Counted from the stretch's first letter, positions 51,232-61,584 are shown. The stretch: 64,000 nt of DNA from Lepidostoma basale (GCA_022606425.2 JAHDVF020000215.1:1364001-1428000); one strand, 5' to 3'. The notes: generated by a model not told the origin, from the letters alone. Translations and numbers: made by a program.

Positions 51232-51612
51232 TCGGTGCCATGTTAGGTCCCCCCAACGTTGGCGATCACTGCAACAATGGCATCTTTGTCCTGCGCCACT
51301 TAGAACAAGGTTCTGAAATCTTGTAATTCCTGTACATTATTTTATGTTCCGCAGTCAGGACAACTGCATTCTACCAACTCCTCGATGTCCCTCCACTTTA
51401 CCAATTAATATCAGTCAAAGGAGGTGGTATTTTTCTCCCTTTTGGCTCTGGCTCTCTTTAGTACGTCTGCATTACTGACCTTATCGGCCACGTTATACGG
51501 AGCATGATGCGGTATATCCACATCTCAAAAGCCTCCAACCGGTTCATTACATTCATTTATGATAGAGTCCAAGTTTCGTAGCCATATAGTAGAACACACC
51601 ATACGTAACATT
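51232..51612 (-). pseudogene. LINE-A 3' fragment, minus strand, older
   Basis: The minus strand reads YYMATKLGLYHK-like, NRLEAFEMWIYRIMLRITWP, KVSNADVLKRARAKREKNTT and ...IANVGGT, with breaks. It resembles the 42.2 kb copy more than the young ones. The tail is short (AAAAGAA). Confidence 0.7.
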
Positions 51613-51664
51613 TAATCAGTCATTTTACGTATAATAATAAAAATATAATATTAAGAATTTTTTT

Positions 51665-52135
51665 CTCAAAAGAAAGGTCTACGACATGTGTATACTGCCC
51701 ATGATGACATACGGAATAGAGACGACAACTCTTACAGCAAAAAGTGTCCACAGGCTCAAGTGTACACAGAGGGCCATGGAAAGACAGATACTTGGTGTGA
51801 GCTTGCGTGACCGCATAAGGAATGAAGAAATCAGACGCCGCACCAGGGTTGCTGACGTCATGGACCGAATGGCAAAATTGAAATGGCAATGCCCTGGACA
51901 CTTGGCTAGACAGGGTGGCAACAGATGGGCACCCAGGATACTCAGTTGGAGATCATGGGCAAATAGGCGAAGTGTCGGAAGGCCACCGATGAGATGGACC
52001 GATGATATTGTCAAAAGGGTTGGAAAATCTTGGATACAAAGGTGGCAGGACAGAGACGAGTGGAGGAAATTGGAAGAGGCCTATATCCAGCAATGGAGGG
52101 AAGAAGGCTAGCAAAGAAGAAGAAGAAGAAGGATT
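51665..52135 (+). CDS. LINE-B (RTE/BovB-like) ORF 3' part, intact frame
   Basis: Open through 51686-52111 (141 codons), with RKVYD upstream: MCILPMMTYGIETTTLTAKS, QRAMERQILGVSLRDRIRNE, RVADVMDRMAKLKWQCPGHL, RRSVGRPPMRWTDDIVKRVG, WQDRDEWRKLEEAYIQQWRE, stop, then (GAA)n. This is the post-palm C-terminal region of RTE/BovB elements, which have a single apurinic-type endonuclease plus reverse transcriptase ORF; both catalytic domains are lost by 5' truncation. T-rich flanks (GAATTTTTTT, GGATTTTTTT) may be the target duplication. Not a host gene. Confidence 0.85.
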
Positions 52136-52199
52136 TTTTTTTAATTATTTACATGAAATTCTACCAATAAGTTTCAAATAACACTTTAAATGCTGATTT

Positions 52200-52395
52200 A
52201 TTTTTTGTTATTCTCGGCACTACAACTTGGTGTGGCATTTGGCTTTCTCCATAATACTCCACTGGTCTCTCTAGGACTTCACTGATTCCTATCCCTGGGA
52301 TTACTCTATATTCTCCATATCTACCCATTTTCTTCGAATCATATTTGACGCAGTCTGCCCATATTGACCTGCCTCTTGATAAATCAGTTTATTTT
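52200..52395 (-). pseudogene. LINE-H-like 3' fragment
   Basis: TTCTCGGCACTACAACTTGG, TGGCATTTGGCTTTCTCCAT parallels the LINE-H copy at 27.58 kb (TCTCGGCGCTACATCCCAG, GGACTTGGCCTCCTCCAC). Decayed. Confidence 0.55.
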
Positions 52396-52920
52396 CTCAA
52401 AAGATATTTCAAACAACAATTATAGTTAAGGCATCTGTTGACAACAGGTAAAATATAATACATAATATGAGAAAGGGATGAGAGACGGTTCAACTTTATG
52501 CATGCTGGGAGATAAAACAGTCTGTGCTGACGCTGTCAAAGATAACCATCCGGAACATAAAGATGGATAGCCTCCAAGATGACGGAATTTTCAAAGAATC
52601 CACTAATTAGTCTGAAGAAATGGGTAAGTGTGCACCCATCCCTCCATATCTTTAAGCCATTGGTCCCCAGCATGCCCAAGAGGAATGCGGTGGGATAAAG
52701 CTACGGATAGCTACCAATGCCTCTCATGTAGAGATATCTCAGAAATCTTTTCTGAAGCCTTAAACATGAGCGAGTATCTCGCCTCGTAGGGATTCCATAT
52801 CACCGAACCACACTCAAGCCGGCTCCGGACCAATCAGTTATAGAATATTCTCTAAACATAGGGATTCCTGAAATTTCTGATCTCTTCACCCTTCTGGACA
52901 TCATCATCAGAGTTCTGTCA
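52395..52920 (-). pseudogene. LINE-C 3' part
   Basis: Minus, upstream end first: LIGPELECGSVIWNPYEARY, MFKRLQKRFLRYLYMRGIGS, LLGMLGTNGLKIWRD, then a degraded C-terminus and TTGACAACAGGTAAAATATA as in LINE-C. The pattern E-G-VIWNPY...K+FLR+L is the Jockey/CR1 connection region and links LINE-C to that group. Confidence 0.75.
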
Positions 52921-52959
52921 TCTGGCATTGTTCCTACAAGCCCACCGTAGGCGTTGACA

Positions 52960-53540
52960 CTGATTATTCATACAATGTATTTTGTTTATCCAAAATATTT
53001 ATATTTTAATTTATGAAAGAACGATGCACAAATATATTTACATTTGCTATGAAACCTGTCTAAATTAACCATATATTTTTTTAATACGCTATATATACAC
53101 CTCTTTGACAAAAATCCATGAATTAAGATTAATCAATTTTTTTAAATAATGTATTTGATTTTTAGTGTTATTTAAAAAAAAAGTTTTTTTGGTGCTCTTT
53201 TCACAAACATTTATACACTTAGGTAGGACAGGACGTATGCGGATACAAACAAGTGTAAAAATTCCATTAAATTATTATGAAAACACAATTTTTTAATTTT
53301 TTTAATTAAATCCATAACAACAAGTAATGGCGAGTATGGAAGAAATATTGATTAGAATATTTTCATGACATATATGATTACATAGCTGTTACATTGTGTA
53401 ACACGTGAAACGAATTGTTTTATTCAGGGCTTATTCGTATCTTCCAAAGTAGTGTGAGGAAAAATAAGCAATGCAACCGTTCGACTACTAAGAGACGTAT
53501 CTCATGATAAAAACAGAAGTTTCTGAAAGGTTTCATAGAC
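52960..53540. other. Unassigned AT-rich stretch
   Basis: No gene. TTTTCACAAACATTTATACA near 53208 resembles the HH-4 flank at 1.02 kb, but no core follows. Confidence 0.3.
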
Positions 53541-53720
53541 AATGGCGGGTACAGAGCGCGTTCGGAAGTAGATTCTCTATGGTGGCTACTGGCACTTAGC
53601 TTTCAGTCAGATTTCCCGCCCTAATGCGACAGCCGAGCGCTGGCGAAGAAGGACGGAAACACACGAATCATTTCGCATGTACATTTCAGCGGGAAAATGG
53701 AAGCTTTCAAAAGTTTTCAG
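53540..53720. promoter_or_regulatory. Mixed-composition single-copy block
   Basis: GGTGGCTACTGGCACTTAGC and CCCGCCCTAATGCGACAGCC in non-repetitive context. Function unknown. Confidence 0.25.
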
Positions 53721-53879
53721 GGAAGTGTTAAGGTTATAATAGAAAATTTATTGTGCTTATTCACTTTGCATACTTCTTAAAATATCCTTATGTGACTGAA
53801 GTAGGGTGATTTCTGTAGAGTTAAGATCATTTAGGTGAAAAGCATTGATATATTTTTTTATTCATTTCTTTATATTTAT

Positions 53880-54115
53880 TCCATCAATTATTTTTTAATT
53901 GTCAGTACCTACTCATAACAAATAGCCCAGGTTAATTTTTAAATTTGAATTATTGTATCGAATTTTAAATGCTTTTTTTATTAGTCCTTCTTTGTTTAGG
54001 TTTTACTATATTTTTACATCTGAAGATGGAGGTATCCTCCGAAACATGTCGTGCTTTTTAATATTTTTTTAATAAATAGTGGACTAAACAGAGTTTTTCA
54101 ATTTCCTGAGAATAT
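53880..54115 (+). mobile_element. HH-2 element with hammerhead core
   Basis: Core on plus: ACAT 54016-54019; CTGAAGA 54020-54026; stem II GGAGG/CCTCC; GAAA 54041-54044; CATG; TC; GTGC 54051-54054. Boxes and stem II are perfect. Stem I is reduced to G-U, T-A, G-C. The upstream interior (TTAGTCCTTCTTTGTTTAGG) is shared with the 18.6 kb copy. The outer left arm is lost. Confidence 0.7.
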
Positions 54116-54119
54116 TTAT

Positions 54120-54544
54120 GTGATTTGGGAGATTACAAAAAAGAGTTTAATGTTTGATTTACAAATATTCAGAACATCAATATAACATGATAATATGATG
54201 CAAATTAAGAACCCATAAGCAAGGGTGAGAACATATAATGTTCTCTCCTTTTTCACTTCCTCTCTCCTCTGAAGGATTACAACGTGGCAGCGAATAAAAT
54301 AATATTCCTACTTCAAACAGAATCCACCTTTGTATACTGTTTTATACATTAGATATGCTTAAAAGCATTGAAAGTAAACGAAAACAAAAAGCTGAAAGAC
54401 GAAGATATTAGTGAGGCCGTTGTATCGGGAGTGGGTCCTGCTTTTATACTAATGGCCGAGAGGCTGAGGAGAATCTCATGTCGGCTTAAGTAGATGAGGA
54501 CCATTCCATCTGCGGGACACTGCGCCGATGCGAAATTCCTTTTT
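54120..54544. other. Unassigned stretch
   Basis: AT-rich to 54420, then GC-richer (GGGAGTGGGTCCTGC, GGGACACTGCGCCGATGCG). The latter resembles GGACACTGCGCCGA-type words seen inverted at 57.43 kb (TCGGCGCAGTGTCCA), possibly an undefined repeat. Confidence 0.35.
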
Positions 54545-54730
54545 TTAATTTATTTTTAAAAACTTACACAAAGGATTTAAATCAATGGTATTAGAAATTG
54601 TTATACAACCGCTAATATGAACAGAAAATAGCTGATTATTATAAAGATGGAATCTGGTCGTGTCCAGACTTGAACCCAAGTCCCTTGGAACAGGAGCCAA
54701 GCGTTCTGTCACCTAGACCATTGTTCCGCA
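54545..54730 (-). mobile_element. SINE-B, second copy
   Basis: Minus order: TGGTCTAGGTGACAGAACGC (A-box region), GGGACTTGGGTTCAAGTCTG (B box), body GGAATCTGGTC complement, A-rich tail. Over 80% similar by eye to the 29.0 kb copy. Confidence 0.75.
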
Positions 54731-55307
54731 AAGCGTGTGCCGCGGCACACTGGTGTACCGTGGTTATCAGTTGGTGTGCCGCAGAAAAAAGTTTATCTTA
54801 TCTCACCCGCGTGGCGCGCCTCGCTCACAAGCTATCGTCGTACGCAGCACGCATGCGTATCGAGTAAGTACTTGTATTTACTCGTTTAGTAATAAATAAA
54901 TATTAAATAAACATTGCTTTTTTCTTTGGTGTACCTCTAAAATTTACGCCCTTGAAGTGAATCTCTCACAAAAATGGCGCTATATAAATCATCATCATCA
55001 TCAATTAAAAAATATAATTAAATTTGCCCAGCTTAAATCTCTTATGTTTAATTTTTCTTAATTAAAGTAAAAAATCTTATTCCACATTTAAATAATAATG
55101 CTTAATTTTTTTATGTATAATGATGTGTTAAAATAACTGTAATGAAAATTATGGAAACGAAATATTTAATGTGAAACTGTTTTTTTATTAACATTTTACA
55201 TTTTCAAATGTCAATATAAGGTATCGCTTATAACATTATGTCTCCTGAATATGAGAATTTTAGTTCAATCTAAAACAAGAATACGGTCAACTTATTTTAA
55301 GATTATT
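54731..55307. other. Unassigned stretch with a possible repeat edge
   Basis: GTGTGCCGCGGCACACTGGT at 54736 is a GC-rich palindrome. From there, GCCGCAGAAAAAAGTTTAT to ATTGCTTTTTTCTTTGGTG may be an old repeat. AT-rich after 54900. No gene. Confidence 0.3.
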
Positions 55308-55317
55308 GTAAGATAGT

Positions 55318-56264
55318 ATAAAACGCAATTACCATCCAGCGAGGTGTGAGACAGAGTTGTATCCTTTCTCCATTATTATTTAATCTCTACTCTGACTATG
55401 TTTTTAAACGAGCCCTCATTAACACCGAGAAAGAACTGAAAATTAATGGCGTTGTGATAAACAATATAAGATATGCAGATGACACCGTTTTATTAGCTGA
55501 AAATGTCAGCGATCTTCAGGACCTCCTTAATCTTGTTGACGAATCTGGTGAAAGATGGGGGCTAACAATGAATGTCAGCAAAACCAAATGGATGACATTC
55601 GGACGGCTTGACTACAGTGGGTCAGTATTGCATTTGAACGGCCGTAACGTTGAAAGGGTGGAAAAATTTAAATACCTCGGCAGCATACTAACGCAATCTC
55701 TTGACCCAGATGTAGAGATAAGATGCAGAATAGAGGCAGCAAGAGCTACGTTAAATAAAATGAAATCACTCTTCTGCAATGATAACGTAAACTTGAAACT
55801 CCGCCAGAGAATGATCAAATGCTATGTGTGGTCTGTTTTATTGTACGGGTGTGAAACTTGGACCCTGAAAGTTAACTCAATGAACAGACTGGAAGCATTT
55901 GAAATGTGGCTCCATCGCCGAATGCTCAGAGTTCCCTGGACAGACATGGTTACCAATACCGAAGTCCTGAGGCGATCTAGAGTTGACAGGGAATTGTTAT
56001 CAACTATCAAGGTTCGAAAGATCTCATATCTGGGTCATATACTGCGTGGGGACAAGTACCACCTTCTTCAACTGATATTGGAGGGGAAAATTGAAGGACG
56101 CCGAGGGCCCTGAAGGAGACAAATATCCTGGCTGCGAAACGTGAGGGAGTGAACCGGCATCCGAAGTGTTGAAGAGCTGTTCCGAGCGGCGCAGGACAGG
56201 GACAGGTTCACCGAGGTGATCGCCAACGTTGGGGGGACCTGACAAGGCACTTTAAGAAGAAGAA
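55318..56264 (+). CDS. LINE-A reverse transcriptase ORF, 3' part, young insertion
   Basis: Open for 255 codons from 55346 (preceded by RGV). Motif B is RGVRQSCILSPLLFN, motif C IRYADDTVLLAENVSDLQD (YADD at residues 43-46), then MNVSKTKWMTFGRLDYSG, FKYLGSILTQSLDPDVEIRC, LLYGCETWTLKVNSMNRLEA, RRMLRVPWTDMVTNTEVLRR and YLGHILRGDKYHLLQLILEG. A stop after RRGP (56111-56113) and another near 56150 interrupt the last 50 codons (NVRE, TGIRSVEELFRAAQDRDRF, TEVIANVGGT). Tail GAAGAAGAAG. GTAAGATAGT flanks it at 55308-55317 and 56265-56274. Endonuclease and motif A are lost by 5' truncation. Confidence 0.9.
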
Positions 56265-56284
56265 GTAAGATAGTTATTTTAATG

Positions 56285-56610
56285 ATTAATCAAATTATTA
56301 CTGTGAATAAAAATGACTGTTTTCTAGAAGTTTGATTATATTTTATGGGAATGAATTGTTTCGCCTTTCTAAGGCAATATTAAATGTCATTCCAATATAA
56401 CATTTCATTCCCATAAAATTCAATACAAATTCTAGAAAACAGACGTTTTCTTCTTCTTCTTCTTTTAAAATAGATCTGACAATCTGTGACAGAGAAATTA
56501 TGTCTCCTGAGAGGAATTTTGTTAGCGCCTGTGTACAAGAGTCTGTCACTATCCAATCTGGCTACGTGGTCCCTCAAGACGTTTTCATTCGTATTAATTA
56601 TTTAATATGG
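56285..56610. mobile_element. HH-1 palindrome carrying a LINE insertion in its right arm
   Basis: The left arm (TGACTGTTTTCTAGAAGTTT, GGGAATGAATTGTTTCGCC) and right arm (CATTCCCATAAAATTCAATA, TTCTAGAAAACAGACG) are complementary. The right arm is interrupted at 56451 and resumes at 56577 with AGACGTTTTCATTCG. Hammerhead boxes are degraded (CATTTAATATTGCC). Confidence 0.75.
56451..56576 (-). mobile_element. 126-bp LINE 3' fragment (RTE-like) with 10-bp duplication
   Basis: Minus reads LRDHVARLDSDRLLYTGANK, IPLRRHNFSVTDCQ then (GAA)n. AGACGTTTTC flanks it at 56441-56450 and 56577-56586. Resembles the GHVQRMDTTRLLY segment of LINE-I. Extreme 5' truncation. Confidence 0.85.
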
Positions 56611-56845
56611 AGTTTGACATCATTGTTGAAGGAACAAAAAATAATGAAAATGGAACTAATAAAAATATAAAATTAAAAATAATTCACCTACTATTGAAAA
56701 GACGATTTAAAAAAATTTCGTTTCACAAAAAAAATTTTTAAATCGGTTTTATTTTACGAAAAAAAAATTTTTTATTGTATTCACAGTAGTGATTATACTT
56801 CTTCCGTGTTTTGAAAATATTAAAATTTATTTAAAATTATTTTTT
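56611..56845. other. AT-rich filler
   Basis: No repeat or gene recognised. Confidence 0.3.
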
Positions 56846-56847
56846 TT

Positions 56848-57052
56848 TAAGGAAAACGTGGCACGATCAGATAAATCGAATATTGTATGTCGGCCAAATA
56901 AGGAGTCAGAGAAATCGACGCGCGTGCATGACACGATGTATGAATGTTGGGGAATCGAGAAAAATATGTCAGGAAAGAAGAGTGTGGCAGTCCATTATTT
57001 CTGCATACCCCTTCGGGGAGACGGCGTGATTGTTAGTTAGTTAGTGCGTTAG
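56848..57052 (+). pseudogene. LINE-P 3' fragment with (GTTA)n tail
   Basis: ENVARSDKSN-like shifted frame of RKTWHDQINR, then RRNRRACMTRCMNV and VWQSIISAYPFGE. Ends GATTGTTAGTTAGTTAGTG. 5' truncated at the GRPRKT codons. Confidence 0.8.
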
Positions 57053-57420
57053 TATTTAAAATTCGAAATATTTATCTGATATTCCTTAGAACAATCTTTG
57101 AAATATTGTAAATTGTCATAATTACGATATTTAAATACATCTTGTCTTGGCATACAAATACTAATATTTTTTTTTTTCATTTAAAGGCCTCACTTTGTGG
57201 TTAGACACTTAGAACTTTTAGATATAAAATAATAAAACACTTAGTATTTAGACACCATACATATTATTTTATATTTAAAATTATTATTTTATTATTTTTA
57301 AGCATAGTAATAATATTAATATGATTTATTTTTCATTTTAAGCCCTCATTTTATGGTTAGACATTGTATATCTATAAGTTTAGTTATAATTTGATGTAAC
57401 TAAATCATTATTCAAAACTT
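57053..57420. other. AT-rich stretch with a local duplication
   Basis: CATTTAAAGGCCTCACTTTGT then GGTTAGACACTTAG (57178) is echoed by CATTTTAAGCCCTCATTTTA then TGGTTAGACATTG (57335): a ~155-bp tandem repeat of two diverged units. No gene. Confidence 0.45.
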
Positions 57421-57690
57421 AAATCGGCGCAGTGTCCATCTACCCGGGGCGGGACATTGGACAGGGCGGGAGCACATTTTAAAAGGTTTTTTCGTGCCTT
57501 AAACCCCCAGGGCCCGCAGCTAAAAGCACTATCTCAGCCCTCCGCCCGGCGCCCCCAACCCGCACCGGCCCTGGCGAGGAAACAACTTATCGATGTGTTT
57601 AGTCGCACAGATCTAAGTGCTTCCTAAAACATCCGCCAGAGTCATCTCGAGAGATTTTGACCCCGCGATGGTCACTGCTTCCTTGCGCAC
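57420..57690. promoter_or_regulatory. GC-rich single-copy island
   Basis: CTACCCGGGGCGGGACATTG, CCCCCAGGGCCCGCAGC and CCCGGCGCCCCCAACCCGC in about 130 bp, then mixed sequence. Non-coding. Candidate regulatory DNA. Confidence 0.35.
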
Positions 57691-57840
57691 ATGTAAAACT
57701 AGTATATTATAAAAACCTAAATTACTTGTTATATTGTATTTATACTGAGTATTATTTTTAGAGAACAGTCAAAAAACATTGATGAAAATAAAAATAAAAC
57801 ACAATTTTATCAAATTATTTTACTGATATACCTATCTTGA

Positions 57841-58345
57841 TGGAAGTTCATTTTAAATAATAATTAAACAAAACGATGTTTTCTAACTACTTCCACTTTT
57901 GTCTTTATTTCGACAGCGACCGGTTTCGCCAGGCTCGTTGGCATCGACAGACTGGTGAGACTATTGTAAACCGAGTCCTTTATATACACACAGATCAGGG
58001 GTAGTAAACATGATTCTATACAAAATTATTCTTCAAATATTTATGTAAAATTTGCTGAATTTATATTGGTTCAATACAATGGATTTTAAATTTTATTATA
58101 GCTTGTTTTATTATATGAATCTTCTTGAATACCTGAAATACCCATATTTAAATTCAGTAAATTTTACATAAATATTTGAAGATTAATTTTGTATAGAATC
58201 ATGTTTACCACCCCTGATCTGTATATATATAAAGGACTCGGCTTACAATAGTGTCACCGGTCTGTCGATGCCAGAGAGGCTGGCGAAATAAAGACAAAAG
58301 TGGAAGTAGTTAAAAAACATCATAATTTAATTATTATTTTAAACA
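57841..58345. mobile_element. HH-5 foldback element with ~200-bp arms
   Basis: Left arm 57841-58050 and right arm 58145-58345 are close inverted copies around a ~95-bp loop. Landmarks pair: CTTCCACTTTTGTCTTTATT with AAAGACAAAAGTGGAAG, GAGTCCTTTATATACACACA with its complement, GTAGTAAACATGATTCTATA with TATAGAATCATGTTTACCAC. Left minus core: GATGCCAACGAG...CTGGC, GAAA, CCGG, TC, GCTG. The right arm lost AACCGGTCGCTGTCG after GCG. Confidence 0.8.
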
Positions 58346-58499
58346 TAATTTAAAAATAATATAATAACTATAATTTGTTAATTTCTATTATATAATTCAC
58401 ATACGTGTTTTCAAAATTCTCACACATATTGCCGTTAACACGTAAGTTAAATTTATTAAGATTAAAACACTCTTCTGAGTAGTTAATATATGCAAAAAT

Positions 58500-58715
58500 A
58501 TTTTTAAAGCGTAATTGCATTCTTCCACTTTTGAGTTTATTTTTCTTGGTATGATTCCAAGGTTTTACATCTTCATCATCGGGAGATAGATATAAACTGT
58601 ATTGTTCTCCGGTGATAAAGGTGTAAAACCTTCAAAACATATCGAAAAAACTAAATTCAACAGTTGAAAAAACAGTGTTTTAATGAACAAATAATTCGAC
58701 ATTGTGGAATATCAG
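58500..58715. repeat. HH-3 palindrome, decayed
   Basis: TTCCACTTTTGAGTTTATTT, CATCTTCATCATCGGGAGAT and AAAGGTGTAAAACCTTCAAA, CATATCGAAAAAACTAAATT. Minus CCGATGA at 58582-58576 keeps the family's C at position 4. GAAAC is changed on both strands. Confidence 0.6.
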
Positions 58716-58766
58716 ATTTTCTATCAAATATTTAAAAAAAATTGCAATTGAAAATTAAGTTTAAAA

Positions 58767-59010
58767 CATTTGTGTATTTAGGTAGCATGTTCACAGCGGA
58801 TGGCCGAACGGATAGTGAAGTTGAAAGAAGGCACAATTTTAAAGGTTGGTCATGTTAGAAGCCGGAAGAATCGACGTGCGTGTATGACTTGCTGTATGAA
58901 TGTGAAAGAATCTAGAGAGGTATGTCAGGAAAGAGTAGAGCAGCGGTCCATTCTCTCTGCCCACCCCTGCGGGGAAACGGTGTGATGGTTTGTTTGGTGT
59001 TGTTGTTTTT
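58767..59010 (+). mobile_element. LINE-P insertion with large internal deletion and 9-bp duplication
   Basis: Reads FVYLGSMFTADGRTDSEVER, R, then at about 58828 jumps to ILKVGHVRSRKNRRACMTCC, MNVKESREVCQERVEQRS, SAHPCGETV, stop. About 125 codons are missing. Tail GTTTGTTTGGTGTTGTTG. AGTTTAAAA flanks it at 58758-58766 and 59011-59019. Confidence 0.85.
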
Positions 59011-59019
59011 AGTTTAAAA

Positions 59020-60030
59020 TAAAACCCAAATATGCTCATTTAATTAAGAATATTTTACGAAGAAAACAAAAAAAAATTACCAAGCAAAAAATAACACAAA
59101 ATCAAATAAATAATATGAACCAAAACATTAAAATTCTTTACAACACTTTTTCAAAATATTGAAAGGATATTTTTTTATGTATTATATTTTATAAAACAAC
59201 ATTAAATAGTTACCTATATATGTTACATTTAATTATTTCGATGTTAACTCCAATAAACAAGAAAAATCGGTTTTCTCGACACTTTACAGTGGTGGAATTT
59301 AATACCTTAGAAAACTAAGTATTTTCATGTTTTTTTTTAAATCAACAAAGAAATTCCACTTTAAGTTTATCGATGAATTTCATTCAAAAATAAAATACAA
59401 CTTTATCATTATAAATATGTACTTTAAACCACCAAAGTTGTATTTTACTAATGAAGGCCTAGTCAGAGAATAAAAGTCATTATAAATTCAAGGCACAAGC
59501 ACTTAGCTAAAAGCTGATTTCAAAAAATGTATTCATTTCCCCATACAAAACGTCATACTATAAGCTCTCCTCGTAGTTGCCACTTTCAGTAGAGGCGTAG
59601 ACAGTTCTACGGCGGAACCACGAGGCGTAGTTACTAATGTCTACGGCGTAGCACTTTGCGGGTGTCTGCGATCTCGGAGCTAAGTGGCTACCGTATTAAA
59701 TGCTGTTAATTTAATAGACTGCTCAATGCTTCTGTTGGGACGGATAATGGACCGACAGCTTTATAAAAATTAGCAATTGTGGAAAGCACTCGATGCATCC
59801 TTTAAGTGTTTCTGTTTGTTACAAAGATTATAATCTTATATTGAAAATGTACGCTACTGATTGATACTGGCGCAACAATGCACATAACCAATTTTTTTAA
59901 TGTATTTAACAAAGCTATTCGTATCATTCACTTATTTGTAAAAAAAATATTATCATATAAGCAATGTGTTCGCTAGGTGTAGAATTCAAGTATAATTGAA
60001 CCCTACTTAAATACTTGGAATATGTCAACT
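59020..60030. other. Unassigned stretch with one GC-richer block
   Basis: AT-rich except 59570-59700, where GGCGTAGACAGTTCTACGGC, GGCGTAGTTACTAATGTCTA and CGGCGTAGCACTTTGCGG place GGCGTAG three times at ~45-bp and ~40-bp spacing. No gene. Confidence 0.35.
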
Positions 60031-60380
60031 CTTTCTCTCTCCCTGGTTTCAATCCTGGGATTGGTTTGCAGCAATTCCCTCTTTTCTTCTCTTCCATTCT
60101 TCCCTGTCTTGTGTGGCTCTTTTGAAATCTGCATATGATGAGCAGCGCACGTCCACTAACAGGTCCTCCAGGTACTCTCGACGTGGGCGTCCGGTCTCCT
60201 AGAGTTGGTCCCCTCAGTCATATCCTCCATTATGGCATGCAAGAGGCCTTCTTGTCGTATTACATGGCCGATCCATCTTGCACGCCTTTCGGACAAAAGT
60301 CCTAAGCAGGTGCCTTCCTCTTTCGATTATTTGGAGAACCTCCTCATTTTTAATGTGATCTTTCTCTTGTAATGTAAACT
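60030..60380 (-). pseudogene. LINE-D 3' fragment, minus strand
   Basis: Complement of the LINE-D end at 10.8-11.19 kb: minus ENHIKNEEVLQIIERGRHLL, ERRARWIGHVIRQEGLLHAI and the LLVDVRCSSYADFKRAT region, ending AATCCCAGGATTG. Confirms LINE-D as a family and its 3' end. Confidence 0.8.
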
Positions 60381-61130
60381 ATTATGTAAATAAACCCGTC
60401 TTTTTATGGTGTATCAAATTTGCTACATAGCAAAAAAAAAATACTTGCGATATTGGCACATAATATTTGAATTTCTACATTCCAACCTACCTGTTAATGT
60501 GCACAAACCACCGCTAGAATAAAATAAAAACAATTTTATTTTGACATTTGTTTGGCGGTTGATCTGTTTCAATTACTGGCAGTTTTTTAGACTCGTTTTG
60601 ATTTTTAACATTTTTTTCAAATACATATATAAAAAATAGCTACATTCTCAGGTGAGTATTTATATCATGCTCAATCATTTATTTTAAGAAAAAACAAGTT
60701 AAGTAAAAACAAGTTGAGTAAAAACAAGTTAAGTAAAAACAAGTTAAGTAATAACAAGTTAAGTAAAAACGAGTTAAGTAAAAACAACATAAATTATGAA
60801 ATATGATCATATTTAGCTTTCAACTTATTTTGGTACAAACAAATTTTTATCAAAATAGGTAATAAACTTTGTTTTATCCCATATTGTATTTTGCAATAAA
60901 TAACTAAATATATTATTGTGTTGAATTAAAAATAACATGAAAAAAAGGGATAAATAAAGGATTTCAGGATCAATCTAACTCTAAGGAAATAAATTTGAAT
61001 GTCAATATCTATATTCCACCGCGAATATGTTGGCAATGCGTCGGTATCTAAAACTCGCTCGTTTCTAAGATAAACTCATGTAAGCTCAGTGTTACTCAGG
61101 ATGTTATCCTGTTTGAATAAAAAGCAGAGT
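60381..61130. other. Unassigned AT-rich stretch around a minisatellite
   Basis: No gene or dispersed repeat recognised apart from the tandem repeat listed separately. Confidence 0.3.
60698..60787. repeat. 15-bp minisatellite, six units
   Basis: Unit GTTAAGTAAAAACAA is repeated six times with only single-base changes (GTTGAG, AATAAC, AACGA). Confidence 0.95.
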
Positions 61131-61485
61131 GGATAAGATGGATTTTTTGAGACTGTCTCTCGGGGGTGGGGGTGCGGCCGGCTGGCCGGGGAGGTGGGGG
61201 TAGGAAACAGGAAGTGCCGGGAAGCTGGTGTCACATCAAATAAATTGCCAAGTTTGCGACTTTAGCAAGTTTCTGTGCTGGGGCACTTAGAGTGGAGGCT
61301 TTTCAAATGCGGGATTTCGTAAGTGTATGAGGATGTAAGGACTGAGTGTTTTTTAGAGGAGTGTCGTGCTTATTGTTTGCGCCGAACGGCTCGGGAGACA
61401 GAGAACATGTCAGCGCCCTAAATTAACCAAACACGCAGAGCTAATTAGTTAAGTAGTATAATCTAGGATTTAAATGGGGTCAGGT
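61130..61485. promoter_or_regulatory. GC-rich island with G-runs
   Basis: CTCGGGGGTGGGGGTGCGGC and GGCCGGGGAGGTGGGGGTAG at 61158-61202 (quadruplex-prone), then single-copy sequence with CTAATTAGTTAAG. Non-coding. Confidence 0.35.
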
Positions 61486-61489
61486 TGTT

Positions 61490-61560
61490 TTTGTAACCCT
61501 AACGAAGCGCCTACGAGAGCGAAACCGGTTGATTTGATAAAACAAAATAAAGATGTGTAA
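61490..61560 (+). repeat. HH-6-like half element
   Basis: CTAACGAAGCGCC, GAGAGC, GAAA, CCGG, TT, GATTT: the 3' half of a hammerhead order with an off-consensus first box (CTAACGA). Confidence 0.35.
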
Positions 61561-61584
61561 AAAAAACATATAAGAGTGTTTTTG

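Noticed and set aside
52880..52960. Separate LINE-H copy suggested by AAGCCCACCGTAGGCGTTGA
   Set aside because: Only about 25 bp match the 27.8 kb element; too short to call alone.
57895..57960. HH-5 core as a canonical hammerhead
   Set aside because: GAAA, CCGG and TC are present but the first box reads CTGTCGATG, which does not fit CUGANGA without an insertion; kept as hammerhead-like only.
60698..60787. CRISPR-like regular repeats
   Set aside because: Units are directly adjacent without spacers and the host is eukaryotic; it is a minisatellite.
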